Shown here: one piece after another, positions 34,201-40,964 of the stretch
How positions within the stretch are numbered: position 1 is the first letter of the stretch
How the letters are laid out: the number at the start of each line of letters is the position of its first letter
Assembly (NCBI GenBank): GCA_963665015.2
Contig: CAXXSY010000004.1
Span: 1,922,001 to 1,986,000 of the forward strand
Direction: 5' to 3'
DNA length: 64,000 bases
DNA from: G963662655 sp963665015
Lineage (GTDB): Bacteria; Cloacimonadota; Cloacimonadia; Cloacimonadales; JAIOQZ01
Program-made: the position numbers and the translations under genes
Notes under the pieces: generated by a model
Seen by the model: the letters and a program-made list of their open reading frames with translations, nothing else
Database searches by the model: none
Told to the model about the DNA's origin: nothing

Positions 34201-36680
34201 AAAAAATAGCCATCATGATCACTATCGATGCTCCCCAAAGAATCCGATGCGATCGCGTCCATTCTGAATTCGTGGTCGAGTGAGATATACTCCGGTGTTG
34301 TTTGGAAAAGGTATTGGCTGACGGTCACATCAATGGAGTTGAGATTGCTCGCGACGCTGCTGCAAACAGTTACCTCTCCGATTCCTGAACTGCCGGTCTC
34401 GGCTGGTACGGCGTTGGTGATCTCGAATTGGAACTGGCTTCCATCTACGACATTGTCTTTAAATGTCAGATACAGGTCGAAGGTTTCCGATGCGTTGTCC
34501 GGGGCAATCATGCCAGTCATGTCATCGAAGTAGAAGGAATTTGCTTCATCGACTTCGGTGAATCCGACAAGTGAGTTATTGCTCTGCTTGAATATTGCGG
34601 CGCTTCGGATTGTCTGATCCCAGAATTCAACCGTGTTCGAAGTTCCCTTGTTGAAGTATAAGGCGGATATATCAGTCGGAAGAGCATCGGCATCGCCGTA
34701 TTCGCCTCCATCCCTTAGTGTGAAGGACCATACGCGGTGTGCATCGCTGATCGATGCAATCGTTTCGCTCTGGTAATGCTCATAAGGGATATCCGGACTT
34801 TCGTTTCCAGCGGCAACAATATCCGAATCTCCGGCGGTACCTGCGGCAAACGAATTGATGCCGATCGCTGGACAGCCGTACATACCCAATTCAAGATAGG
34901 CAAGCCAGCAGGAATCGTTAGGTATATCGAATTTCATGTCGTTCAATGCCGTGCCGGCGTTCATTGGTACGGGATTCGGGCTTTCCGGATCCCCGACAAT
35001 GATTCGTCCGGCATATTCATAGGCATGGTTTCTGCAATCTTGTGGATTCAGATAATCTTCAGAGCCTATTTGTCCGATCGAAACTTGTGAATTACCGACA
35101 ACATTGACAGACGCATATTTTAGCATGTAATATGCCAGATTACTTGGACTATTTGGCCCAAGATTCCAACATGAACATTGGAAAAGGAAACTTGGGTGAT
35201 CATCATCGAGTTGTTGAGCATGTGCTAGGTTCATTACATCTGCAGCAGATGTTGTCGATCCGTGTGAACACCAAAGAACGAATCCATAATCGGAGCTGTT
35301 CCAGGCAGTTGTTACGTTATCCATTGTACAGGGTGTCGTCTCCGGTGAAGGAGATAGTCCAAAGTTGGTTTCATACACGCGATGGTAGTTCCAGCCGCTT
35401 GGCTCGAGATAATCGTCTTTGATCCCTTCGCCTAATTGGTAGTTAGGCATGTCATCCTGCAACGGCTTCATGGGGAGGAGCATCTTCTTTCGCCACAAGG
35501 CGTCAGCTTCGTTCTCATTCTCGTATGCCATCGTTTTCAACAGAATATTATCGACTCGAAAAATATAGTTAGACGAGCAATAATGAGGAATTCTCCCCAC
35601 ATATACTTCCGCACCTCTTGGGTGTTCGCCACCGAAATCATCATTTTCTTCACCATAGAGACCATCACTATCTGCATCCCAATCGATAGCGGATAGCTCA
35701 GAATAGTAATAATCTGTAGGAACTACCATGCCGCCCATGACGACCCACGAATAGCAAGCTTTCATTGCTACGTCGCCGGAAGAAGTTTGGGGATTCCCGA
35801 TCAGCAACACGTACGATATCTCGTCCGATAGATAATTACTCTGGAGCCACGAACGGATGTTCTCGGCTGCCGTATCGCCGGTTCCGCCGCCCCATTCTTC
35901 TTCGGTGATGACTTCGCAGGAATCGAACAGCGCAGCTTTGTGGGCGACGAAATTGCCCAACTGTGCAGACGCGTTTTCGATCGCTTGCGTCGTAATGATC
36001 ACATACTTGCCGGATTGACGCGATCTCGAGCATCCGTACCTGTTGATCATACTGTTGAAGTTCACGGCGTGACGCTCGATCGATTCGATCCCCACGGAGC
36101 TTGTGGAAAAGACATCCCTGCTGCCACTATCGAACGAAATCAGGCATGTACCGTATTTGCATTTCGATAGCTTCTGGCTGACAGGATTATATCTGTACGC
36201 AGGGTAACGAAGCTGTACCATCTTCCACTGGCGCTTCATTACATTGCTTTTCTGGATATCGAGCTCATTGGGAAAGAACTTGTCCGACTCGTAAATACCG
36301 ACATCCTTGCCGTCCTGAATATCCACACCTTCAGGCCAAATCATGACTTTTCGATCGCCATCCCAAGTGAATAAAGGGCCTACCGGCTTAACGTTCCAGG
36401 TACCTTCAATCTGCGACCATTGCAAACCTTTCATCGTCACATTGATGGTATTCATGTCGGCATCGGGCGGCAGAAGTGCGAAGAATGAGAAATAAGGCAG
36501 ATCCGGCTGCCCCGTTTCACTAACATGATAGTAATCACCATTTACGAAATGACAGTTTCCATTTTCACCGATTTCAACATCAACATTGTTTTCCGGAAGA
36601 ACGATTTCCATGACTTGCGTTGTGCCACTCAGCGCGATCATCAGCGTCATGAGCATTACAATAAGCATCATCTGTTTCAT
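31230..36680 (-). CDS. Giant secreted C25 (gingipain-like) protease with beta-helix and Por-type sorting domain
   Basis: 1816 residues from ATG at 36680, preceded by AGGAG; the 16 residues before it are rejected. Signal peptide ~1-19. An N-terminal propeptide-like part (~25-220) precedes the peptidase C25 domain (~222-625) with His473 in LWCSHGSTTS and the nucleophile at Cys502 or Cys504 in FQCSCWNLGP. Next come Ig-like parts (~640-900), a right-handed beta-helix (~925-1395; repeated GGAMY, GGAL, GGAI and NCTF/NCDF turns), another beta-rich part and the sorting domain (~1730-1816; MHYPNPFNPSTTLKYSL ... NKMLLLK). A surface cysteine protease fused to a possible glycan-binding helix. It lies inside the segment bounded by the 24-bp repeats. 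Confidence 0.88.
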   Translation of the reverse strand: MKQMMLIVMLMTLMIALSGTTQVMEIVLPENNVDVEIGENGNCHFVNGDYYHVSETGQPDLPYFSFFALLPPDADMNTINVTMKGLQWSQIEGTWNVKPVGPLFTWDGDRKVMIWPEGVDIQDGKDVGIYESDKFFPNELDIQKSNVMKRQWKMVQLRYPAYRYNPVSQKLSKCKYGTCLISFDSGSRDVFSTSSVGIESIERHAVNFNSMINRYGCSRSRQSGKYVIITTQAIENASAQLGNFVAHKAALFDSCEVITEEEWGGGTGDTAAENIRSWLQSNYLSDEISYVLLIGNPQTSSGDVAMKACYSWVVMGGMVVPTDYYYSELSAIDWDADSDGLYGEENDDFGGEHPRGAEVYVGRIPHYCSSNYIFRVDNILLKTMAYENENEADALWRKKMLLPMKPLQDDMPNYQLGEGIKDDYLEPSGWNYHRVYETNFGLSPSPETTPCTMDNVTTAWNSSDYGFVLWCSHGSTTSAADVMNLAHAQQLDDDHPSFLFQCSCWNLGPNSPSNLAYYMLKYASVNVVGNSQVSIGQIGSEDYLNPQDCRNHAYEYAGRIIVGDPESPNPVPMNAGTALNDMKFDIPNDSCWLAYLELGMYGCPAIGINSFAAGTAGDSDIVAAGNESPDIPYEHYQSETIASISDAHRVWSFTLRDGGEYGDADALPTDISALYFNKGTSNTVEFWDQTIRSAAIFKQSNNSLVGFTEVDEANSFYFDDMTGMIAPDNASETFDLYLTFKDNVVDGSQFQFEITNAVPAETGSSGIGEVTVCSSVASNLNSIDVTVSQYLFQTTPEYISLDHEFRMDAIASDSLGSIDSDHDGYFFFHLMYGSGTLSSSGGLERSFENGICTVEDFVYTASVCDSIWILGGGPHGVVFSNYIHVVGPIYVDADATGLNDGTSWASAYTDFQSALDDANLYPGYEIWVAEGTYYPSVIPDDLDDEDNRCKTFQLVSGISVYGGFDGTEDDREDRDYLTNESIFSGDIAPDDADCYHVFYHSWNHPLDESTTLDGVSITGGKADTASDDELKSGGAMYNVYSNIIFNNCTLYSNRAKNNGGALCMYGGSQEFHHCTFASNNVELEVGGAMYLNNSSTLIDNCTFQSNTAAHPVISFAQGGAIGISNCADVTIGDCDFIMNSATINGGAIISEDNSNLDISNCDFVSNSAYYGGAILSSGCNVNIGNSNFTSNYGTNATMGMWCEGGAIYSAGDNMYICDCVIDSNYVDNNGGGIFTCTGSGSFTAENCIISNNSASVSGGGIYNRRESGQPVNSIAFVNCTITGNSAPQGSGMYNATNSGTHAASTARNCIFWGNTPSASTIVNNSASTSITYSDVQGGFSGTGNINTNPKFVDPLSSDYSLQWDSGFRSPCIDAGDPESPLDDDHTPADMGAIPAASHQYDEKTFGPGSIKWVSFPVLDRTVVDSGQHYYDVAENLLDDLMSAILPSQFLYRVDWYDSTGTDNAIAYVNDQWTNMDYEFNSTQGYIFTTNLGDSLTLDITGYGEPLTTTIPLSSSLRDGNHVGYFNPRSHSYESIFAPVFVQYPSLTEVTIQAQDWSAHYENDTWYSAQPGYTLNYGEMVKIWVDADCEISWDVAVPTRGGCAPEPVEFFTYEEKMMYIPVYVDYTPKEKHEEMAIVIDGVVKGAAVCGDSLTQINAYVINDDGTIDQGEIEFIISDGTRGSGKVVHGYRVYDENLEPSSKQLELESPQEFYYVTLDSGTDVAPPLVTSLMHYPNPFNPSTTLKYSLAEDDEVELYIYNIKGQRVRSLVKSHATAGTYEVVWQGKDDHGKSVASGVYFSRLKSCGKTIINKMLLLK

Positions 36681-36774
36681 TTCCTCTCCTTGTTTGTTAG
36701 TTCTTGTTGGGGTATAGTCAGCCTGCACCTGCGAAGAAGGTTCTTCACAGCTTTAACGCCTAAATTTCAGCTAT

Positions 36775-36803
36775 ATTTAATCATACAGATAAATATTTGT
36801 CAA
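36775..36803 (-). promoter_or_regulatory. Promoter of the C25/beta-helix gene
   Basis: Minus strand TTGACA (36798-36803), 17-bp spacer, TTAAAT (36775-36780). The predicted leader is ~90 bases and contains GAAGAACCTTCTTC, a small hairpin. Confidence 0.65.
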
Positions 36804-36884
36804 ACTAATTATTGTTCATATCAATATTGTCTCATTGGACTCACCGGTTAAGAGATTAATTTGCCGATTATTGAGGTGCAGAAA

Positions 36885-36908
36885 TTTTCGAGAGCTTTAT
36901 GGAGTAAA
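36885..36908 (+). repeat. Right copy of the 24-bp direct repeat
   Basis: Identical to 30487-30510, the 3' end of the PHP-glycosyltransferase gene including its stop codon, but here it is not part of any gene. It marks the right boundary of the putative inserted segment. Confidence 0.95.
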
Positions 36909-36914
36909 GGAAAT

Positions 36915-37034
36915 CAACTTCTGAATGTCCGAACGAAGTGAGGTCTTCCGAATGTTGATTTCCGTCGACCAAGCGCATTTCAGCAACTACCAACATTCAG
37001 AAGAGCCTCGTTTCACTCGGCACATTCGGAAGTT
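36915..37034. repeat. Gene-end dispersed repeat, full inverted pair
   Basis: Left half starts CAACTTCTGAATGTCCGAAC and ends TTCCGAATGTTG (36957). The right half (36991-37034) is nearly its reverse complement, ending CATTCGGAAGTTG. The ~43-base arms could fold into a long hairpin with a ~33-base loop. The right arm runs into the next gene and encodes its last residues and stop. Confidence 0.85.
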
Positions 37035-37477
37035 GGTAGCTTTGACAGCGCTATCCGAACCGCTTCGGGCAGCGCTTCTTCGACCTGCGGCGTGAAATTT
37101 TCCGAAAACGTGTCGATATCCTTGACCTCGATTGCGATGATGATCAGCTCTTCGGGCAGTTTCGCGCCGTGCTTCTTCATCAGCTCGAAGGCTTCGAAAA
37201 GCCCCATATCGTGCGGCGAGGAGTAGTGGCTGGCGTTGCGGAATTGCTCTCTTGTCAGTTCGAAGACGCTTCCCACCGGCATTTTTCCCGTGACGATGGC
37301 GTCAATCAGGATCACGCGGTCGTAACCGAGCATCTCATCGACCACGCGGAATCCCGCCGCGCTGGCCTCCAGCACGTCGAGTTCCGGTCGTTGACGCCTG
37401 ATCACGCGCGCGACGTGCACGCCGATGCCGTCGTCGGAAAGGATCGGATTACCGAGTCCGAGTATGAGTGTTTTCAT
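37013..37477 (-). CDS. [NiFe]-hydrogenase maturation endopeptidase (HyaD/HycI family)
   Basis: 154 residues, usual length. MKTLILGLGNPILSDDGIGVHVA is the family N-terminus with the nickel-sensing Asp in SDDGIG; a second acidic ligand is in ILIDAIVTG and the His in SSPHDMG. It clips the C-terminal tail of the large subunit after nickel insertion. Its natural substrate is the MvhA-type subunit encoded 330 bp upstream on the same strand, which still carries a tail. The final residues LPTSECAE and the stop are encoded by the right arm of a dispersed repeat, so the original C-terminus was probably different. Confidence 0.9.
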   Translation of the reverse strand: MKTLILGLGNPILSDDGIGVHVARVIRRQRPELDVLEASAAGFRVVDEMLGYDRVILIDAIVTGKMPVGSVFELTREQFRNASHYSSPHDMGLFEAFELMKKHGAKLPEELIIIAIEVKDIDTFSENFTPQVEEALPEAVRIALSKLPTSECAE

Positions 37478-37596
37478 AGTTTCTTAATGGAACGCAGGCA
37501 CCCTGCCTGCATCACTTCTCCTTTTGTCTGGTAGCCGCTGATCTCCGAGCAGCGCTTCTGTCCTGTGCCCTGTAACCGATAAGAGGCTCGCTTATG

Positions 37597-37690
37597 GGGG
37601 ATTCGATTTGTCAGACTCCGTCTGAAAATCACAGGAGGTCGAGCGCTACAAGGAAATGCCGAGCTGGAGCTCGGCGGTCCGAGGGAAAGA
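37597..37690. repeat. Single copy of the 49-bp palindrome module joined to a GCCGAGCT palindrome
   Basis: GGGGGATTCGATTTG, then TCAGAC-TCC-GTCTGA (37611-37625), AAATCACAGGAGGTCGAGCG, and GCCGAGCTGGAGCTCGGC (~37658-37675). The first part matches the tandem array at 6181-6634. The whole composite recurs inverted at 57540-57650. The remaining gap between the protease gene and mvhA (37478-37805) shows no gene. Confidence 0.8.
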
Positions 37691-37805
37691 GAGATGCAGA
37701 TGGGACGTCTGCGTACCCAGGATAGGGGCCTGATCTCTGCACGATGTTCTCGAATCTCTGTCCTGCCTTCTGTCTCCTGACTCCTGTCTCCTGATTCCGC
37801 AGGAA

Positions 37806-39266
37806 TCAATCCCTCCTCAGTTGCCGGACAACCTCGCCGTTTTGGTCGTGGACATTCACCACTAGCGGCATCTTGCCCGGTAGCGAGTGCGTCGCGCAGG
37901 CCATGCACGGGTCGTACGGACGGAACGCCATCTCGACCATGTTCAAAAGCTCGTCGTTGACCACCCCGTCGCGGATCAGCATCTTCGCGGCCTTCGCGAT
38001 CGACATCGACATTGCGGCGGAGTTGTTCACCGTCGCCACGATCAGGTTGGCTGCCACGATGATGCCCTTGGGATCGGTCTTATAGTGATGGATTAAAGTA
38101 CCACGCGCAGCTTCAACAATTCCAACGCCTTCCGTCGGCGTCTCGGTGGGCAGATTGCGGATATCGGGCGAGGTGATGGCGGGGTCGCTCAGGAGCCGCA
38201 CCATGTCCTCCGCCGACTGCATCACTTCGACCAGCCTTGCCCAGTGAAACGCCAGCGTGTAGTGCGACGGCTTGCCGCCGAGCATATCGTACATGCGCTC
38301 GTATTCAGCCTGCGCCAGCGGCGTCGCCATGCCGTCGGAGGCGTTGAGTCTGGCGAGTGGCGCCACGCGATAGACGCTGCTCTCCTTGCCGTCGATAAAG
38401 CCCTGCCAGCCGATCTTCTTGAGGAACGGGAACTTCATGTAGCTCCACGGCTCGACGTGCTCCGCGATATGGTCGAGGTATTCGGGCGGCGTGAATTTCG
38501 CGTACTCTTTGCCGTCCGGATCGACCACCCGCACGTCGCCGTCGTAGAAGTTGACCTTGTTATCCTTATCGACCAGCCCCATGTAGTAGGTCTCGTGCTT
38601 GTAGATGTCGCCCACGATCAGGTCGAGGTAGGTCTTGTTGTTCAGCACGATGTCCTCAAAAATTTTCAGGGTGAATTTGGTGAATTCCACCGCTTCCTGC
38701 GCCGTTTTCAGAAATTCCAGGCGCTTCTCCTCGGTCAACGGCTTCGAAACGCCGCCGGGGAGACCGCCCACCGGGTGAATGATGCGCCCGAACAGGTGTT
38801 GCACCATGTCGCGCACCCTTCTACGGATGGCGATGACCTGTCCGCCGATCTCGAGTCCGACCTTGCCGATCACCCCCAGAATGTTCCGCTCCGCTTTGGG
38901 AGCGCCCGGCGTCACCATGAAATCGGGTCCGCCCAGGAAGAAGAAGTGCAGCATGTGATCCTCGAAGATATAGGCGTTATAGGCAAGGTTGCGCAGCTTG
39001 CGCGCGGTCTCGGTCGGTGTGAGCTTATAGACGGCGTCGGCCGCCTTGGTGGAGGCCATGTGATGTGCCATCGGACACACGCCGCAGATTCTTGGCGTAA
39101 TGCGCGGCATCTCCTCGACAGGTCGCCCGATGCAAAACTGCTCAAAGCCTTTCAGCTCCGGGATTTGCAGGTAGGCGTTGCCGACGTTTCCGTTATCGTC
39201 CAGGAAGATTTCTATCTTGCCGTGTCCTTCAAGCCTCGTGATGGGATCGATGGTGACGGTTTTCAT
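37806..39266 (-). CDS. mvhA: [NiFe]-hydrogenase large subunit, MvhA-like (group 3)
   Basis: 486 residues. Nickel ligands: L1 motif RICGVC (Cys61, Cys64) and L2 motif DPCMACATH (Cys454, Cys457). A 26-residue tail follows His460, the part removed by the maturation protease encoded downstream. The short RxCGxCxxAH context and DPCxxCATH are those of group 3 cytosolic, reversible hydrogenases (F420-non-reducing/MvhA), not membrane uptake enzymes. It has no Tat signal, and its start overlaps the mvhG stop by 4 bases. With MvhG and MvhD it would split or form H2 and pass electrons to HdrABC. Confidence 0.93.
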   Translation of the reverse strand: MKTVTIDPITRLEGHGKIEIFLDDNGNVGNAYLQIPELKGFEQFCIGRPVEEMPRITPRICGVCPMAHHMASTKAADAVYKLTPTETARKLRNLAYNAYIFEDHMLHFFFLGGPDFMVTPGAPKAERNILGVIGKVGLEIGGQVIAIRRRVRDMVQHLFGRIIHPVGGLPGGVSKPLTEEKRLEFLKTAQEAVEFTKFTLKIFEDIVLNNKTYLDLIVGDIYKHETYYMGLVDKDNKVNFYDGDVRVVDPDGKEYAKFTPPEYLDHIAEHVEPWSYMKFPFLKKIGWQGFIDGKESSVYRVAPLARLNASDGMATPLAQAEYERMYDMLGGKPSHYTLAFHWARLVEVMQSAEDMVRLLSDPAITSPDIRNLPTETPTEGVGIVEAARGTLIHHYKTDPKGIIVAANLIVATVNNSAAMSMSIAKAAKMLIRDGVVNDELLNMVEMAFRPYDPCMACATHSLPGKMPLVVNVHDQNGEVVRQLRRD

Positions 39267-40267
39267 ACGTGCTCCTTCATAAGTCTTCTACCCAAAAGCG
39301 ATTTCGCCAGCGCGAACCGGTAGAACGTCCCTGCCGGATCGACGATGCTGTCCATGAGCTTCTTCGTCCTGGCTTCCGGTATCTCCTCTTCCCCATCCAG
39401 CCCGGCGATCGAGCCGATGGCGGAAATCATCTTCGCACCGACGTCGATCACGCCGTCGATCGGGCCGTAGCAGCCGCGACAGGGCATGTTCGCCTTGATG
39501 CAACGGCCTTCGCCGTCCTCGCCGCAACCGGAGCGCGTCACCGGCCCCATGCAGATCACGCCCTGAGTCAGGAAGCATTTCTCCGGGTCGAGGATCACCT
39601 CGGACACACGCTTGAACTCGTTGATCGATATCTTGTCCGGCTTGGTGTCGTTGCGCGGACAGGTATCGCAGAGCGCTTTGGTCGGTCCGAGCACGGAGCC
39701 TTTTTCGGGGAGGTCTCCGCGCAGGATGCTCATGATCGCGTTCATGGTCAGATGCGGCGCGGGTGAACATCCGGGCAGGTAGTAATCGACCTCGATCACC
39801 TGGTCGGTCGTCTTGACGTCGTTGTGGAATCCGGGCAGTGTCAGCTTTCCCTCCGGCACTTCGCATTCCGTCTGCGGCACGGTTTTTTGCGGATTATCGA
39901 CGGACGGGCATTTGTCCAGATACGAGCTTCGGAAGATGGTCTCCCGATCCCAGAAATTGCCCAGCCCGGGGATACCGCCGATCTGCGAGCATGCACCGAA
40001 CGAGACGATGAGCTGCGCCTTCTGCCGAAGCAATTTCGCCATGTGTGCCTGTTCATCCGTGCGGATAGCGCCGTTGATAAAGCATACCGCCATCTCGCCG
40101 TCCTTCATCGCCTCCACATCCGAGTATTTAAAATCCATCGCGCAGGGCCAGAAGACGATATCGACCTTAGCCACCACGTCCAGTATCTTCTCGTGCAGGT
40201 CAACGATCGCTTCCTCGCAGCCGCCGCAGGAAGCACACCAGTAAAAACCGATTTTCGGTTTGTTCAT
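39263..40267 (-). CDS. mvhG: [NiFe]-hydrogenase small subunit, MvhG-like
   Basis: 334 residues from ATG at 40267, with GGAGG immediately upstream; a start at 40279 would include that site. The proximal-cluster ligands begin in FYWCASCGGCEEAIVDL and continue in VSFGACSQIGGIPGLGN and YLPGCSPAP. C-terminal cysteines (DTCPRND, CFLTQGVICMGPVTRSGCG, CIKANMPCRGCYGP) bind medial and distal Fe-S clusters. No Tat leader, so it is cytosolic. It transfers electrons between the NiFe site and MvhD. Confidence 0.92.
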   Translation of the reverse strand: MNKPKIGFYWCASCGGCEEAIVDLHEKILDVVAKVDIVFWPCAMDFKYSDVEAMKDGEMAVCFINGAIRTDEQAHMAKLLRQKAQLIVSFGACSQIGGIPGLGNFWDRETIFRSSYLDKCPSVDNPQKTVPQTECEVPEGKLTLPGFHNDVKTTDQVIEVDYYLPGCSPAPHLTMNAIMSILRGDLPEKGSVLGPTKALCDTCPRNDTKPDKISINEFKRVSEVILDPEKCFLTQGVICMGPVTRSGCGEDGEGRCIKANMPCRGCYGPIDGVIDVGAKMISAIGSIAGLDGEEEIPEARTKKLMDSIVDPAGTFYRFALAKSLLGRRLMKEHV

Positions 40268-40297
40268 CCAATCCTCCATGGTTCACATTGAAGTTGG

Positions 40298-40720
40298 CTA
40301 TTCCATCTCGATTCCGACCTTTGGCATCGGCCCGAGCTTCCGTATCCTTTCCGTGAATTCGTTCATCGCCGTCTGGAACTTCTTGCCCTCGCTGGCCGAT
40401 ATCCATTCCAGATGGAACCGCTCGGGTTCGATCCCGAACTGCTCCAGCGTCCTCTTGAGCAACATGCTCTTGCGCAATGTCTTGTAGTTGCCGGACTGAT
40501 AATGGCAGTCTCCGGGGTGGCATCCACCGATGAACACGCCGTCGCAACCTTCCTTGAACGCCATCAGGATATGCTGCGGATCGACGCGAGACGAGCACAG
40601 CGTCTTGATCGCGATGCCGTTGGGCGGATACTTGAGCCGTGACGTTCCGGCAAGGTCGGCGCCGGCGTACGTACACCACTGGCAGAGAAAACAGACGATT
40701 TTCGGTTCGAACTTTTCCAT
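40298..40720 (-). CDS. mvhD: MvhD/FlpD iron-sulfur subunit linking hydrogenase to HdrA
   Basis: 140 residues, the usual length. Conserved cysteines: CFLCQWCTYAGADLAG, KTLCSSRVDP, GVFIGGCHPGDCHYQSGN. It binds a [2Fe-2S] cluster and docks the hydrogenase or formate dehydrogenase module to HdrA. Its position between hdrA and mvhG is exactly that role. A 244-bp gap with a dispersed repeat separates it from hdrA, so the operon may be slightly uncoupled there. Confidence 0.93.
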   Translation of the reverse strand: MEKFEPKIVCFLCQWCTYAGADLAGTSRLKYPPNGIAIKTLCSSRVDPQHILMAFKEGCDGVFIGGCHPGDCHYQSGNYKTLRKSMLLKRTLEQFGIEPERFHLEWISASEGKKFQTAMNEFTERIRKLGPMPKVGIEME

Positions 40721-40775
40721 ATTGCACCCTTTACGCTGTTTAAATTATTTCCAGGCTTATCAATGCTTTACGCCT

Positions 40776-40956
40776 TCAACATTCAGAAGAGCCTTCGGCA
40801 CATTCGGAAGTTGAAAGCATCAGTTCACCAAACTTCTGAATGTCCGAGCCTGCGCGTAGCATTTGCTTGCAAATGCCAGATTAGCGAAGCGAGGTCTTCC
40901 GAATGTTTGATTCCATCAACACATAGAAGAGTCGCCGGCCCTAAGCACATTGAAGT
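40776..40956. repeat. Gene-end dispersed repeats, three units between hdrA and mvhD
   Basis: One unit starts CAACATTCAGAAGAGCCTTC (40776-40813), a second starts AACTTCTGAATGTCCGAGCC and ends TTCCGAATGTTTG (~40830-40909), a third, more decayed, ends CACATTGAAGTTG (40956). The array ends 8 bp from the hdrA stop and lies within what is otherwise a tight operon. Confidence 0.8.
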
Positions 40957-40964
40957 TGAAAGCA

